The position numbers and the translations under genes are program-made. Under the pieces are notes generated by a model that saw only the letters and a program-made list of their open reading frames with translations, made no database searches and was not told the DNA's origin. A stretch of DNA of 12,210 bases. It comes from Chloroflexota bacterium (lineage in GTDB: Bacteria; Chloroflexota; Anaerolineae; Promineifilales; Promineifilaceae). This document shows positions 1 through 7,587 of this stretch, in pieces. Position 1 is the first letter of the stretch, and each line of letters starts with the position of its first letter. Location: contig JAAEOP010001054.1 of assembly GCA_024223125.1 (NCBI GenBank), forward strand, positions 1 to 12,210. The letters are read 5' to 3'.

Positions 1-359
1 GCATGACCAGCCTTGATTGAGGAATCACTCTCCATGACGCGCACCATTTCTGCCAGCCAATCATAGTGGGCTATCGTATCCTGGTTTAGAAAAACCAGAT
101 AGCGACCCTTCGCCAGCTCGGCAGCCCGGTTATTGCCCTCGGCAAAACCCCAATTGCGATCAAAACGAGCTACATGTACTGTAGGAAAATTAGAGGCCAC
201 GTAAGCGGCCGAACCATCCACAGAAGCATTATCAGCAAAGATCACCTCATATTTCTCAGACGGATAGCTCTGATCCAAGACGGAGCTAAGACACGCTTCC
301 AAGAAATCTTTGCCGTTGTATCCTAGAATAATGACACTGGCAATCCGGTTCTCATTCAT
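1..359 (-). CDS. GT2-family glycosyltransferase, N-terminal part (cut by window edge)
   Basis: The translation starts MNENRIASVIILGYNGKDFL at an ATG ending at 359 and stays open for 119 codons to the left edge, so the C-terminal part lies outside. It shows the nucleotide-binding start of a GT-A fold (SVIILGYN), the FADNASVDGSA segment (residues 45-55), the NWGFAEGNN motif (about 74-82) and FLNQDT (about 95-100), which takes the place of the DxD metal-binding motif. This pattern belongs to the rhamnosyltransferase-like GT2 branch, whose members transfer a sugar from a nucleotide donor to a growing glycan on the cytoplasmic side of the membrane. A purine-rich AAAGGA lies about 8 nt before the ATG and supports the start. 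It is the last gene visible in the minus-strand block and is separated from the propeller gene by a 120-nt gap, so it may have its own expression control. The sugar and acceptor cannot be told. Confidence 0.9.
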   Translation of the reverse strand, partial: MNENRIASVIILGYNGKDFLEACLSSVLDQSYPSEKYEVIFADNASVDGSAAYVASNFPTVHVARFDRNWGFAEGNNRAAELAKGRYLVFLNQDTIAHYDWLAEMVRVMESDSSIKAGH

Positions 360-398
360 AAACAATCCTTTTCAAACGGCCGTGTTGGCCTGTAGGGT

Positions 399-442
399 AC
401 AATCCTGACCGTACTGCCCAAAATTATCACGGTCAAGATTGT
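399..442. repeat. 14-bp inverted repeat between the propeller gene and the GT2 gene
   Basis: The left arm, 399-412 (ACAATCCTGACCGT), and the right arm, 429-442 (ACGGTCAAGATTGT), are complementary at 13 of 14 positions, and the single exception can pair as G-U in one RNA strand. The loop is 16 nt. No T-run follows on either strand, so it is not a standard intrinsic terminator. It could be an operator for a dimeric regulator, a stem that halts or stabilises the mRNA, or a U-tract-less terminator after the propeller gene. The pairing is seen directly; the role is unknown. Confidence 0.6.
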
Positions 443-479
443 CTGACTTATCTAAATCAGTCTCACTGATGTCCATCCA

Positions 480-3400
480 TTAATTACCCGGCCCCTGTAG
501 CATGACATGGTAAACTTTGCCGGCGTTATAATCGCCAGGAGCGCCCTCATCGTTGCCAGGCGCGCCCACCAACAGGCTCACAGAACCAGACCCTGTTGCA
601 TCCAGCACCCCGGCGATAGCGTTGCCTGCCCGGTCATGAGGCGCTTCGCCCCAGTAGGCGGCGTAAGCGTCGGCCAGGCTTGCGCCCATCGTCCAACCGC
701 TTCCCTGCCCCAGAATCACATAAACTTTACCGGCGTTGCTGCCGCCGTCATCGTTGCCTGGGGAACCGATGGCAAAGTCGTCGAAGCCATCACCGTTCAA
801 ATCACCTAAAGCGCTTAAGGCGTGACCGGCGCGATCATACTCATTTTCACCCACAAAGGAAGCGTCGGCCTGGGGAAGAAGCGTATCCATCGCCCAACCG
901 CCAGCGCCGCCCAGGAACAGGTAGACTTGCCCCGTTTCCGCGTTATTCCCCCAGGCGTCAATGAGGATGTCGTCGAAGCCGTCATTGTTCACGTCTCCGG
1001 CTCCGGATACGGCCATACCTATCAAATCCCCGGCGTTGGCGCTTAAGAACGAAGCGTCGGCCAGACTTAACGAGGTGTTAAAGGTCCATCCCGTCGCCTG
1101 CCCCAAAATGAGGTACACTTGCCCGACTTGTAATCCGTTCTCGTTGCTCTTGGGCGCGCCGATGAGGAAGTCGTCGTAGCCGTCGTTGTTTACGTCTCCG
1201 GCTCCGGATAATGAGTAACTGGCCCAGTGGCGGGCGGCTTCGCCCACAAAAGAGGCGTCGGCCGTAGCCAGAGAGGTATTCGTCGCCCAGCCCGTCGTCT
1301 TACCCAAAATCAAGAAAGCCACGCCCGCCGATTGGCCGACATCCCCCTTAGCGCCCCAGGCGCCGATGAGAAAATCATCGTAGCCGTCATTATTCACGTC
1401 CCCGGCTCCGGCGGCCGACCAACCCACATAATCGGCACCCTCATTGAGAAAGGAAGCATCGGCGTTGGTCAACGATGTATCCATGGCCCATCCGCTGGCT
1501 TTACCCAAGATCAGGTAAGCCTTGCCGCCGGTAATGCCTGCGTCCTCATTGCTGTATGCGCCAATCATGAAGTCGTCAAAGCCATCGCCGTTCACATCGC
1601 CGGTGCTGCTTACGGCCAGACCGGCATAATCGTATTGGCTTTCGGAAGAGAAGGAAGCGTCGGCGTCGGCCAACGATAAGCCCGTTCCCCAGCCTATCGC
1701 GTCGCCCAGGAACAGATAAGTCTGGCCGCCATTGAGGGAGGTCTCTTCGTTCTTGGGCGCGCCAATGAGAATATCGCCAAAACCGTCGTTGTTGACATCT
1801 CCGGCGTCGGCTACGGCCCATCCGCCTAAATCCATGGCTATCTCGCCCAGGAAAGTGTCGTCGGCCTGACTGAGATCGAGGTCGTGGGTATTGGGGTCTA
1901 CAACCCAGAAACCTGAACGTTGTTTGCCGCTATCATTTCTATCCATGTCCCAGGCTCTTAAATCAAAGACCAGGGTGTAAGCCGAGGGTACGGAACCGAT
2001 GATTCGCATACGCCAGTCAACCTGGAGTTTTGATTGACCGTCGTTGGAAACGGCCGTTCCCTCACAATCCAACTCAAAACTCGCGCCAGTCAACACGCCC
2101 GGCTGCCCTTGCTGGCACGGCCCCAACCAAGTTGCGCCATCGCGCAGCCAAAGCAAGCCCAAAGCCGGACGATAGCGGGCAATAAGTCGTTCGCTGCCTC
2201 CCTTCGCCTGAAGTTGAACCGTGCGTAGATCACCAAAGCCGTCTACCAGGTCGTAAAAACTGGTTGAGAATGTGTGGTAAGCGTCCACCCCGGCAAAGGG
2301 TCGGTCAGCAGAAAAACCGCCTGAGGACGGCCCGTTATTTCCCAATAATAAATAAGCCCGTCCAGCGTCGGGGCCACCGGCATCGCTTAGAGGCGCCCCA
2401 ATTAGTATGTCGTTCAGCCCATCATTATTCACGTCACCCAGGCTGGTCATTGCATCGCCTGCATTGTCGCCCCCGTCTTCGCCCAAAAAAGAGACCGCTT
2501 CCATCAAATCCATATCTTGCGACCAGCCATTCGTCCGACCTAAGACCAAGAAGGTTTGACCGGAATCTATCCCGGCTTCTTCGTCAATGCCTGCGGTGAT
2601 CAACAAGTCGTTCAAACCGTCATTGTTGATGTCGCCGGCCCCGGCTACGGTCGAACCGGCCCAGCTTAATCCCCACCATTCTGAACGGAAGGAGGCATCG
2701 GCTTGATCGAGGATGACTTTCATCGTCCAGCCGGTTGCCTTGCCCAAAATCAGGTAAGCTTCGCCAGTTTGACGGCCGTGATCATCGCTGCCCGGCGCGC
2801 CAATCAAAACATCGTCAAAACTGTCGCCGTTCACGTCACCCACGCCATCCACAGAATAACCGGCCCAATTGCCCAGCGCCTCGCCCATAAACGAGGCATC
2901 CGAGTCGAGCAGTGAGGTGTGCATGGTCCAACCCGTTGCTTTACCGAAGATGAGATATGCTTCGCCGCCATTGGGCACGTGATTGTTCAATCCCCAGTCA
3001 CCAATGACTAGATCGTCAAAGCCGTCTCCATTCACATCGCCCGCACCAGCCAGGCTAGACGTAGCTCGTTCCATTTGTTTTTCGCCCAGGAAAGAAGCGT
3101 CGGCCAGGGAGAGAGACATATCCATTGCCCAGCCAGTCGCCTGCCCCAAAATCAGGTAGGCTTGCCCGGCGCGGTTGCCGGCATAGTCGTTTTTAGGCGC
3201 GCCAATCAGGATGTCGTCAAAACCATCCCCGTTGGCATCGCCGACTCCGGCTACGGCCGTACCGGCCTCGTCTCCGAGATTTTCACCCAGGAAGGAAGCG
3301 TCGGCCAGGGAGAGGGAGATATCCATCGCCCAGCCGGTTGCCTTGCCCAAAACAAGATAAATTTGCCCGGCTCTTGTTCCCGCTTCCCCGTCCGAATACG

Positions 3401-3821
3401 CTCCGATGAGGATGTCGTTAAAGCCATCGTTGTTCACGTCGCCAGCGGCGGCGACGACGTTACCGGCACGCGCATCGCTGCGTTCGCCCAGAAAAGAGGC
3501 GTCGGCCAGGGATAAGTCCAATACCGTCCCCCAACCTTCTGGACGACCCCAAAATATATAAACCTGACCGGCATTATTGCCCGCTTCATCGTTATGCGGC
3601 GCGCCGATAGCGAAATCGGGCAGGCCATCGCCATTGATGTCGCCCAGCCCGGCAACGGTGTCACCAGCCTGGTCGCCTGCGGCTTCGGCCTCGAAGATTG
3701 TGTCCGCCTGCGAGAGGTCCGCATCAGGCATCAATGGTGCGGCTAAAGCCATCCAGGGGATAATTAAGAGTGCGAAGATAAGTATGATGGTCAATAATAG
3801 AGGTTTCCAATTTCCATTCAT
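480..3821 (-). CDS. Secreted protein with two seven-bladed FG-GAP (integrin-alpha-like) beta-propellers
   Basis: The 1113-residue product begins with a signal peptide or membrane anchor (hydrophobic 7-27, possible cleavage after ALA at 26-28), so it is exported. Residues 39-496 and 653-1109 each hold seven FG-GAP repeats with a period of 67 residues (one of 64). Each repeat carries a calcium-loop pattern D-x-N-x-D-G-x-x-D, then an IGAP-like strand, then YLILG and GW. Seven repeats are the number needed to close one propeller, so the protein should form two. Residues 497-652 are unlike the blades: they contain two cysteines (569 and 586) and the phrase LLWLRDGATWLGP, and resemble a beta-sandwich module that recurs in large bacterial surface proteins. 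The last blade has a degenerate calcium loop (DATGSGSVS). There is no PEP-CTERM, LPXTG or type IX tail; the end is simply LQGPGN. A clear AAGGAG lies 8 nt before the ATG. The likely role is an extracellular, calcium-dependent adhesion or glycan-contact protein; the ligand is unknown. Confidence 0.9.
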   Translation of the reverse strand: MNGNWKPLLLTIILIFALLIIPWMALAAPLMPDADLSQADTIFEAEAAGDQAGDTVAGLGDINGDGLPDFAIGAPHNDEAGNNAGQVYIFWGRPEGWGTVLDLSLADASFLGERSDARAGNVVAAAGDVNNDGFNDILIGAYSDGEAGTRAGQIYLVLGKATGWAMDISLSLADASFLGENLGDEAGTAVAGVGDANGDGFDDILIGAPKNDYAGNRAGQAYLILGQATGWAMDMSLSLADASFLGEKQMERATSSLAGAGDVNGDGFDDLVIGDWGLNNHVPNGGEAYLIFGKATGWTMHTSLLDSDASFMGEALGNWAGYSVDGVGDVNGDSFDDVLIGAPGSDDHGRQTGEAYLILGKATGWTMKVILDQADASFRSEWWGLSWAGSTVAGAGDINNDGLNDLLITAGIDEEAGIDSGQTFLVLGRTNGWSQDMDLMEAVSFLGEDGGDNAGDAMTSLGDVNNDGLNDILIGAPLSDAGGPDAGRAYLLLGNNGPSSGGFSADRPFAGVDAYHTFSTSFYDLVDGFGDLRTVQLQAKGGSERLIARYRPALGLLWLRDGATWLGPCQQGQPGVLTGASFELDCEGTAVSNDGQSKLQVDWRMRIIGSVPSAYTLVFDLRAWDMDRNDSGKQRSGFWVVDPNTHDLDLSQADDTFLGEIAMDLGGWAVADAGDVNNDGFGDILIGAPKNEETSLNGGQTYLFLGDAIGWGTGLSLADADASFSSESQYDYAGLAVSSTGDVNGDGFDDFMIGAYSNEDAGITGGKAYLILGKASGWAMDTSLTNADASFLNEGADYVGWSAAGAGDVNNDGYDDFLIGAWGAKGDVGQSAGVAFLILGKTTGWATNTSLATADASFVGEAARHWASYSLSGAGDVNNDGYDDFLIGAPKSNENGLQVGQVYLILGQATGWTFNTSLSLADASFLSANAGDLIGMAVSGAGDVNNDGFDDILIDAWGNNAETGQVYLFLGGAGGWAMDTLLPQADASFVGENEYDRAGHALSALGDLNGDGFDDFAIGSPGNDDGGSNAGKVYVILGQGSGWTMGASLADAYAAYWGEAPHDRAGNAIAGVLDATGSGSVSLLVGAPGNDEGAPGDYNAGKVYHVMLQGPGN
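495..1865 (-). repeat. Second block of seven FG-GAP repeats (propeller 2)
   Basis: Blades start at about residues 653, 720, 787, 854, 921, 985 and 1052. All are 67 residues except blade 12 (64, with a short loop after IDAWGNN) and the shorter terminal blade 14. Blade 14 keeps VGAPGNDEG but has lost the acidic calcium-loop residues. The first blade of each block begins after the same DLSQAD phrase (residues 35-40 and 649-654), which suggests the second propeller arose by copying a whole block. Confidence 0.85.
1866..2333 (-). other. Non-repeat domain between the two propellers
   Basis: This segment codes for residues 497-652. It lacks calcium loops and has alternating beta-type sequence, with cysteines at 569 and 586 that could form a disulfide outside the cell. 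Phrases such as YRPALGLLWLRDGATWLGP and SKLQVDWRMRI match my recollection of an unnamed beta-sandwich module in large surface proteins (pattern: LYLRxD...W.GP...L.C....V...L.V.W). That assignment is from memory and was not searched. Its position suggests a structured spacer or a separate binding unit. Confidence 0.6.
2334..3707 (-). repeat. First block of seven FG-GAP repeats (propeller 1)
   Basis: Seven blades start at about residues 39, 106, 173, 240, 307, 374 and 441. Blades 1-6 are 67 residues (201 nt), blade 7 is shorter. Blades 2 (3306-3506) and 3 (3105-3305) are the closest pair and are also alike at the DNA level, which points to fairly recent tandem duplication. Blades 4 and 6 have lost the IGAP motif (IGDW and ITAG instead). 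Confidence 0.85.
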
Positions 3822-3860
3822 GATCCTAACTCCTTTGAAAGCAAACTAACACACTAATTC

Positions 3861-4409
3861 TCAAATTTCATCAGCCTCTTTTTCCGGTTTTAAATGTTTG
3901 ATGATCTTTGCGGGTACGCCAGCGGCGATGGTATAAGGAGGAATATCTTTGGTGACAACCGCCCCCGCTCCAGCTACGGCTCCTTCATAAATGGTGACGC
4001 CAGGGAGCAAAATGCAGCCAGCTCCCGCCGCCGAGTAGGATTTCATTCTTACCGGCGCTACGGTTCCGTGCCGCGTCGGATCGCCTGGTTTGGCTCTGGC
4101 GCCGGCGTCGTCGTGGCAAATGATTTTCACATAACGAGAGGGGCCGCTGTAATCTTCAAAAAAGATCAGTTCAGGGAATTGATCGTCCATGTAACTGAAC
4201 ATTTCAACGACGCAATCATGTCCGATATTAACGCCCATTTGCCGGTAGAGCCATAATCGAAGACTCGGAAGGATAATGTTTCGGGCAATGATGTTTAACA
4301 ATTTTTGCTTGACCAGCGTGAAACGGCCGCGCGGCCGTAACTTCTCATATTCGTCTCGCGGCATGGGCATTCGGGCTAACATTTCTGCGTCTGGGGGGGG
4401 AACCGGCAT
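3861..4409 (-). CDS. Left-handed beta-helix (hexapeptide) acyltransferase, WcaF/WbbJ-like
   Basis: This 182-residue protein has the length and layout of small O-acetyltransferases of the LbH superfamily, which move an acetyl group from acetyl-CoA to a sugar hydroxyl. Residues about 58-70 and 124-155 show hexapeptide-type coils ([37 protein letters not shown]), and the family closing phrase [14 protein letters not shown] lies at 162-175. The HD at 99-100 is the best candidate for the catalytic histidine. The first 60 residues are an amphipathic, basic lead (with RLWLYRQMG at about 51-59), which could rest on the membrane. AAGGAG sits 8 nt before the ATG, and the gene starts 12 nt after the aminotransferase stop, so the two are probably translated from the same message. 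It probably acetylates the glycan or a sugar precursor. The exact substrate cannot be read from sequence, and a serine or succinyl acceptor is not excluded. Confidence 0.87.
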   Translation of the reverse strand: MPVPPPDAEMLARMPMPRDEYEKLRPRGRFTLVKQKLLNIIARNIILPSLRLWLYRQMGVNIGHDCVVEMFSYMDDQFPELIFFEDYSGPSRYVKIICHDDAGARAKPGDPTRHGTVAPVRMKSYSAAGAGCILLPGVTIYEGAVAGAGAVVTKDIPPYTIAAGVPAKIIKHLKPEKEADEI

Positions 4410-4421
4410 GAACTATACTCC

Positions 4422-5687
4422 TTATATGGTTTGAAATGCTTTGACAATACGCAGTGTGTCTTCATCTGACATATACGAATGTGTGGGCAATGTTAGCAAG
4501 CAGTCGGCCAGCCGTTTAGCGCCGGGAAAGTTCGAGCGCTTGTCAATAGATAAGTTAAGTTGGGAGGCAAAAAGGTCTGGCAACGTTTTGGTGTAAGAGC
4601 GAGAGACACCAAGTCCTGCCTCCCACAAAGTCTGGAAGAGTTGGTCAGCTATTTCTTTGTTCCTGGCTACTAATGGTAATCGCAGGAAAACAGGTTCGGC
4701 CTCCGGTGAGATTTGGGGAAAGGTTATAAAATCGAAGGTGGCTAATTGGGACATCAACTGTCGGGCGTGGCGGCGGCGGATGGCGTTGGTCTGCTTTGCG
4801 CGCTCCAGGATAGAAGCGCCTATACCAGCTTGTGTGGCCGAGAACCCAGTCATTTGGATGGGGGGCAAGGCGTTTACATCCATACCGGCGCCGGCTGGGT
4901 TTAAGGATGTGCGCGTGATGAACCACCAGGGTAACGGCCGTACCGCCATCCCATACCCGAAAAAAAGCGCCAGAGAACGTATATCCAATGACGTAGATGG
5001 TTTTATGGATTGAGCCACAATCTTTGCAATATCTGAGTCTAATCCATCCTGCGAGATAATAACGCCGCCGTGTCCGGTGGGAATACATTTGCCCCGACCC
5101 AGGCTGTAGAGACCGGCGTCTCCCCAGGTTCCAACCATGCGCCCCCGAAACGTTGCCCCAAATGCCTGGGCTGCATCTTCAATCACATAAAAATCATGCT
5201 GCTGGCCCAGTTCCAGCAAATCTGTAATGTCTTGCGCTAGGCCAAAAAGATGAACGGGGACAACGGCCAAAACCCGCTCATCAACTAATCCGGTTAGCGC
5301 CTGACGATCCAGGTCTAATGTTTGTGGCGACACATCGCACATGACCGGTTCCAGACCGGCTTGTAACACGGATTGGGTTACAGTCGGGCAGCTGTAAGCG
5401 GGAATGATGACGCGGGTGCGTTGGGAACGACGTTTTAAGCCGCGCAAGATAAGGGTTAAAGCGGCCCGTCCTGATGATACGAGGTGGCAACTTGGGCTGC
5501 CCGTCCATTCATTTAGGCGGGATTGGAATTGGGTTGTGGTTTTTTGCGGTTGCCAAAGGGCCGATATTCCTTGTTTGAGATCGCGTGTTTTGATGGGTAC
5601 GGCCGTTGGCGGAAGATGCCGAAAAAGTCGATTTCTACTTTTGCTGTTATCTGTTCCCAGCGGTTCGCGCTGCTTCATTGCATACAT
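4422..5687 (-). CDS. DegT/DnrJ/EryC1/StrS-family PLP aminotransferase
   Basis: This 421-residue protein has the fold markers of sugar-nucleotide aminotransferases: SSGRAALTL (71-79) for the phosphate of PLP, VIIPAYSCPT (93-102), VHLFGL (145-150), IEDAAQAFGA (169-178) with D171 and Q174 on the cofactor ring, and SLGRGK with K200 as the Schiff-base lysine. Family members convert a keto-sugar nucleotide to an amino sugar using glutamate. The usual GEGG after the lysine reads GHGG here (205-208), and the first 35 residues are an extra, weakly conserved lead. The start is uncertain: ATG at 5687 and a second ATG at 5678 both lack a clear ribosome-binding site, and the gene begins 6 nt after the FemAB stop, so coupled translation is likely. 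Some members of the superfamily are not sugar aminotransferases, so the product sugar is unknown. Confidence 0.87.
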   Translation of the reverse strand: MYAMKQREPLGTDNSKSRNRLFRHLPPTAVPIKTRDLKQGISALWQPQKTTTQFQSRLNEWTGSPSCHLVSSGRAALTLILRGLKRRSQRTRVIIPAYSCPTVTQSVLQAGLEPVMCDVSPQTLDLDRQALTGLVDERVLAVVPVHLFGLAQDITDLLELGQQHDFYVIEDAAQAFGATFRGRMVGTWGDAGLYSLGRGKCIPTGHGGVIISQDGLDSDIAKIVAQSIKPSTSLDIRSLALFFGYGMAVRPLPWWFITRTSLNPAGAGMDVNALPPIQMTGFSATQAGIGASILERAKQTNAIRRRHARQLMSQLATFDFITFPQISPEAEPVFLRLPLVARNKEIADQLFQTLWEAGLGVSRSYTKTLPDLFASQLNLSIDKRSNFPGAKRLADCLLTLPTHSYMSDEDTLRIVKAFQTI

Positions 5688-5693
5688 ACTGTT

Positions 5694-6728
5694 TTAACCA
5701 AAAGGCATTCGTTTGCGTAAATGTGGCCCAATCATCTCTGTTACAGGAAGCGGGAGATGACGCCACGTATTAACAAAAAGACGGTATTTGGGGTTTGAAT
5801 CCATACTTTGACCGACGGCCGGCGGCTGTGAAATACCATTCAAGTAATAAAGTTGATACAAAGTACGCGACTTTACCCCCCACTTTCTTTTGAAATGATA
5901 CGACCCCGAATCTCGTTGACTGCGGCCCAAATCTACACAGTCTAAATGCTGCTTATAGCTAATCTTTATCGTTTCCCAATACAGGAGATCATTTGGATAT
6001 GCTTTGTAGAACCGGCGCAGCATGCCCGACCACAAACAATAAAGCGTATGGTTCATACGACCAACAAAACCGCCGCCAATAACTTGATCATTATGACAAA
6101 TGATGGTGAGAAAAAATCTATTTGGGAATTGAGCCGCTACATTGCGGAAGAAGCGTAAACCATATGTGGGCGTCCCTTTACCGCGCATTGCTTCCAGGTA
6201 AATGGGATAATAATCGTCCAGATATTCCAGCCCGGCCTTAAATTCCAACCCATTTTTAGAAGCCTTTTTAACCCGCCGGCGTGTTTCGCTCTTCAACGCC
6301 ATCCAGGTATCTTCCTGGTCTGAATGCAAGGTTACGGGGGCGGAACAATGTTCGGCCGTGGCTATTAAACCCATGTCTTCCCAATTGTCCTGGCTATCAC
6401 GCAAAATGAGGTACTTCGCTTTTGTGGCTTTGGTAAGGGTTTTAGCCTGTTCAATTAGCGCTACGGCCGTGTCTGGATTTTCAGCGCAAAGACCGCCGGG
6501 TACAGAAGTCAGGTAATTTCCCCCTAATTTGCTTTTGATAGAGATTAAAGGCAGCACTCCCTGAACCTGTCCCCCTTGTTGGGCGTACAAGAAATGGGTC
6601 TTGAGGCCAAAGGTTTGCTCTAAAATAGTCTGCCATCCCGGTAAATGAAAGAATGTTGCCTGGGGGGCATGAAGCACAAAGTCGTGCCAGGGAGCGTCAT
6701 TGCTTTTGGATAACTCTAAAACTTCCAT
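5694..6728 (-). CDS. FemAB/GNAT-fold protein of the exosortase (PEP-CTERM) locus type
   Basis: This 344-residue protein has two GNAT-like halves. The N-terminal part includes PQATFFHLPGWQTILEQTFG (22-41), the typical opening of this family, and GGLCAENP (78-85). The C-terminal part has a basic helix (ETRRRVKKASKNG, 148-160), the MRGKGTPTYGLRFF segment (181-194) and CVDLGRSQRDSGSYHFKRKW (264-283). These match the FemAB-related family tied to PEP-CTERM/exosortase loci (TIGR03019 as I recall it). FemAB relatives add amino acids from aminoacyl-tRNA to peptidoglycan precursors, but the role of this branch in polysaccharide loci is not established. Its first 13 nt overlap the end of the deacetylase gene, so the two are coupled, and deacetylase next to FemAB is the arrangement found in exosortase loci. 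No exosortase is visible in the window. Confidence 0.85.
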   Translation of the reverse strand: MEVLELSKSNDAPWHDFVLHAPQATFFHLPGWQTILEQTFGLKTHFLYAQQGGQVQGVLPLISIKSKLGGNYLTSVPGGLCAENPDTAVALIEQAKTLTKATKAKYLILRDSQDNWEDMGLIATAEHCSAPVTLHSDQEDTWMALKSETRRRVKKASKNGLEFKAGLEYLDDYYPIYLEAMRGKGTPTYGLRFFRNVAAQFPNRFFLTIICHNDQVIGGGFVGRMNHTLYCLWSGMLRRFYKAYPNDLLYWETIKISYKQHLDCVDLGRSQRDSGSYHFKRKWGVKSRTLYQLYYLNGISQPPAVGQSMDSNPKYRLFVNTWRHLPLPVTEMIGPHLRKRMPFG

Positions 6729-7573
6729 GTTGATTCAAGTGGTTTGGAGTAACTGCCGTTGGCAAATAAACTCGACATAGGCGCAAACTGGTGTTTACGC
6801 AGCAGCGCCTTTAACTTGGCCTCCATACGATGTAAATTATGGTAATGAGTAAACCGTTCACGCGGCGTTGGGTTCGGTCGCGGATGATCAGGGTCAAGTT
6901 CCCAGGGATGTAAATAAATAACGGCCGGATGCCCTTCTTTATTTAAGCGCTTTATGCCCCAACTGATAAAAGCGTGTGGCAGCAGGCGTAAATAGAAACC
7001 GCCGGCAATCGGCCAATTCATGCCCCATAAATGCACAGTTGACAGCGGAAATTCAATGAAGTCAGTCTGAGAAATTGGTTGGTAAGGAAAACGAGGGGCG
7101 TCAGGAAACCCATACAGCATGTTTTTGGTAGGGAAAATACTGGAATCATACCAAAAACCGAGTTCGTGCAATATTTCCAATGCCCACAAGCAGGAGCGAT
7201 TAATTGAGAACATCGGCGCTCGATGTCCTAAAACTTGTTGGCCGCTGGCAGCTTCTACTGCGTCACGGCCGCGAAGCATCTCTTGACGAAACTGTTCCGG
7301 GGTTAAACGGAAAACTTGACGATGGTAATAACCATGCAAGCCAATTTCATGCCCTGCTGTGGCTACCTGCTTAATTAGCTCCGGGAACTGATCAGCCACA
7401 TATCCCAAAACAAAAAAGGTCGCTTGGACATTCGCCTCCGCCAAAATAGTCAGCAGATGTTCCGTACTAGTCACAACCCTGTCTTCAAAATTGGGCCACC
7501 TGTCAACTTGCTGGCTCGTGCTGGTCAATCCCTGGTACCAATCTTCCAGGTCAATGGTTAGTGCATTTATCAT
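6716..7573 (-). CDS. Polysaccharide deacetylase (CE4, DUF3473 C-terminus), exosortase-locus subfamily
   Basis: This 285-residue enzyme has the NodB-type motifs in order: TIDLEDWYQ (6-14, with D8, E10 and D11 in place of TFDDG), HGYYHR (80-85, metal-binding H80 and H84), GHRAPMFSI (116-124) and IYLHPWELDPDHPRP (219-233, H222). The end, RFTHYHNLHRMEAKLKALL (240-258), is the C-terminal extension typical of the subfamily found beside exosortases (TIGR03006 as I recall it). Such enzymes remove N- or O-acetyl groups from a polysaccharide. There is no signal peptide, so it acts in the cytoplasm or on the inner face of the membrane, or leaves by an unseen route. The gene starts 14 nt after the DUF2304 stop and overlaps the FemAB gene. 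An acyltransferase four genes on would do the opposite reaction, so the final acetylation pattern may be set by both. Confidence 0.9.
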   Translation of the reverse strand: MINALTIDLEDWYQGLTSTSQQVDRWPNFEDRVVTSTEHLLTILAEANVQATFFVLGYVADQFPELIKQVATAGHEIGLHGYYHRQVFRLTPEQFRQEMLRGRDAVEAASGQQVLGHRAPMFSINRSCLWALEILHELGFWYDSSIFPTKNMLYGFPDAPRFPYQPISQTDFIEFPLSTVHLWGMNWPIAGGFYLRLLPHAFISWGIKRLNKEGHPAVIYLHPWELDPDHPRPNPTPRERFTHYHNLHRMEAKLKALLRKHQFAPMSSLFANGSYSKPLESTWKF

Positions 7574-7587
7574 GTTCCCGCCCCTTA

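Noticed and set aside
480..560. PEP-CTERM or other sorting tail on the propeller protein
   Set aside because: The C-terminus ends KVYHVMLQGPGN with no PEP motif, hydrophobic helix or basic end.
507..3515. Several long plus-strand reading frames opposite the propeller gene (for example 1227-1679 and 3075-3515)
   Set aside because: They are antisense images of the repeated blades, repeat with the same period, contain low-complexity phrases and lack ribosome-binding sites.
480..3821. Regular DNA repeats of about 201 nt as a CRISPR array or satellite
   Set aside because: The period matches 67-codon blades in one continuous reading frame; repeat units are imperfect and there are no unique spacers.
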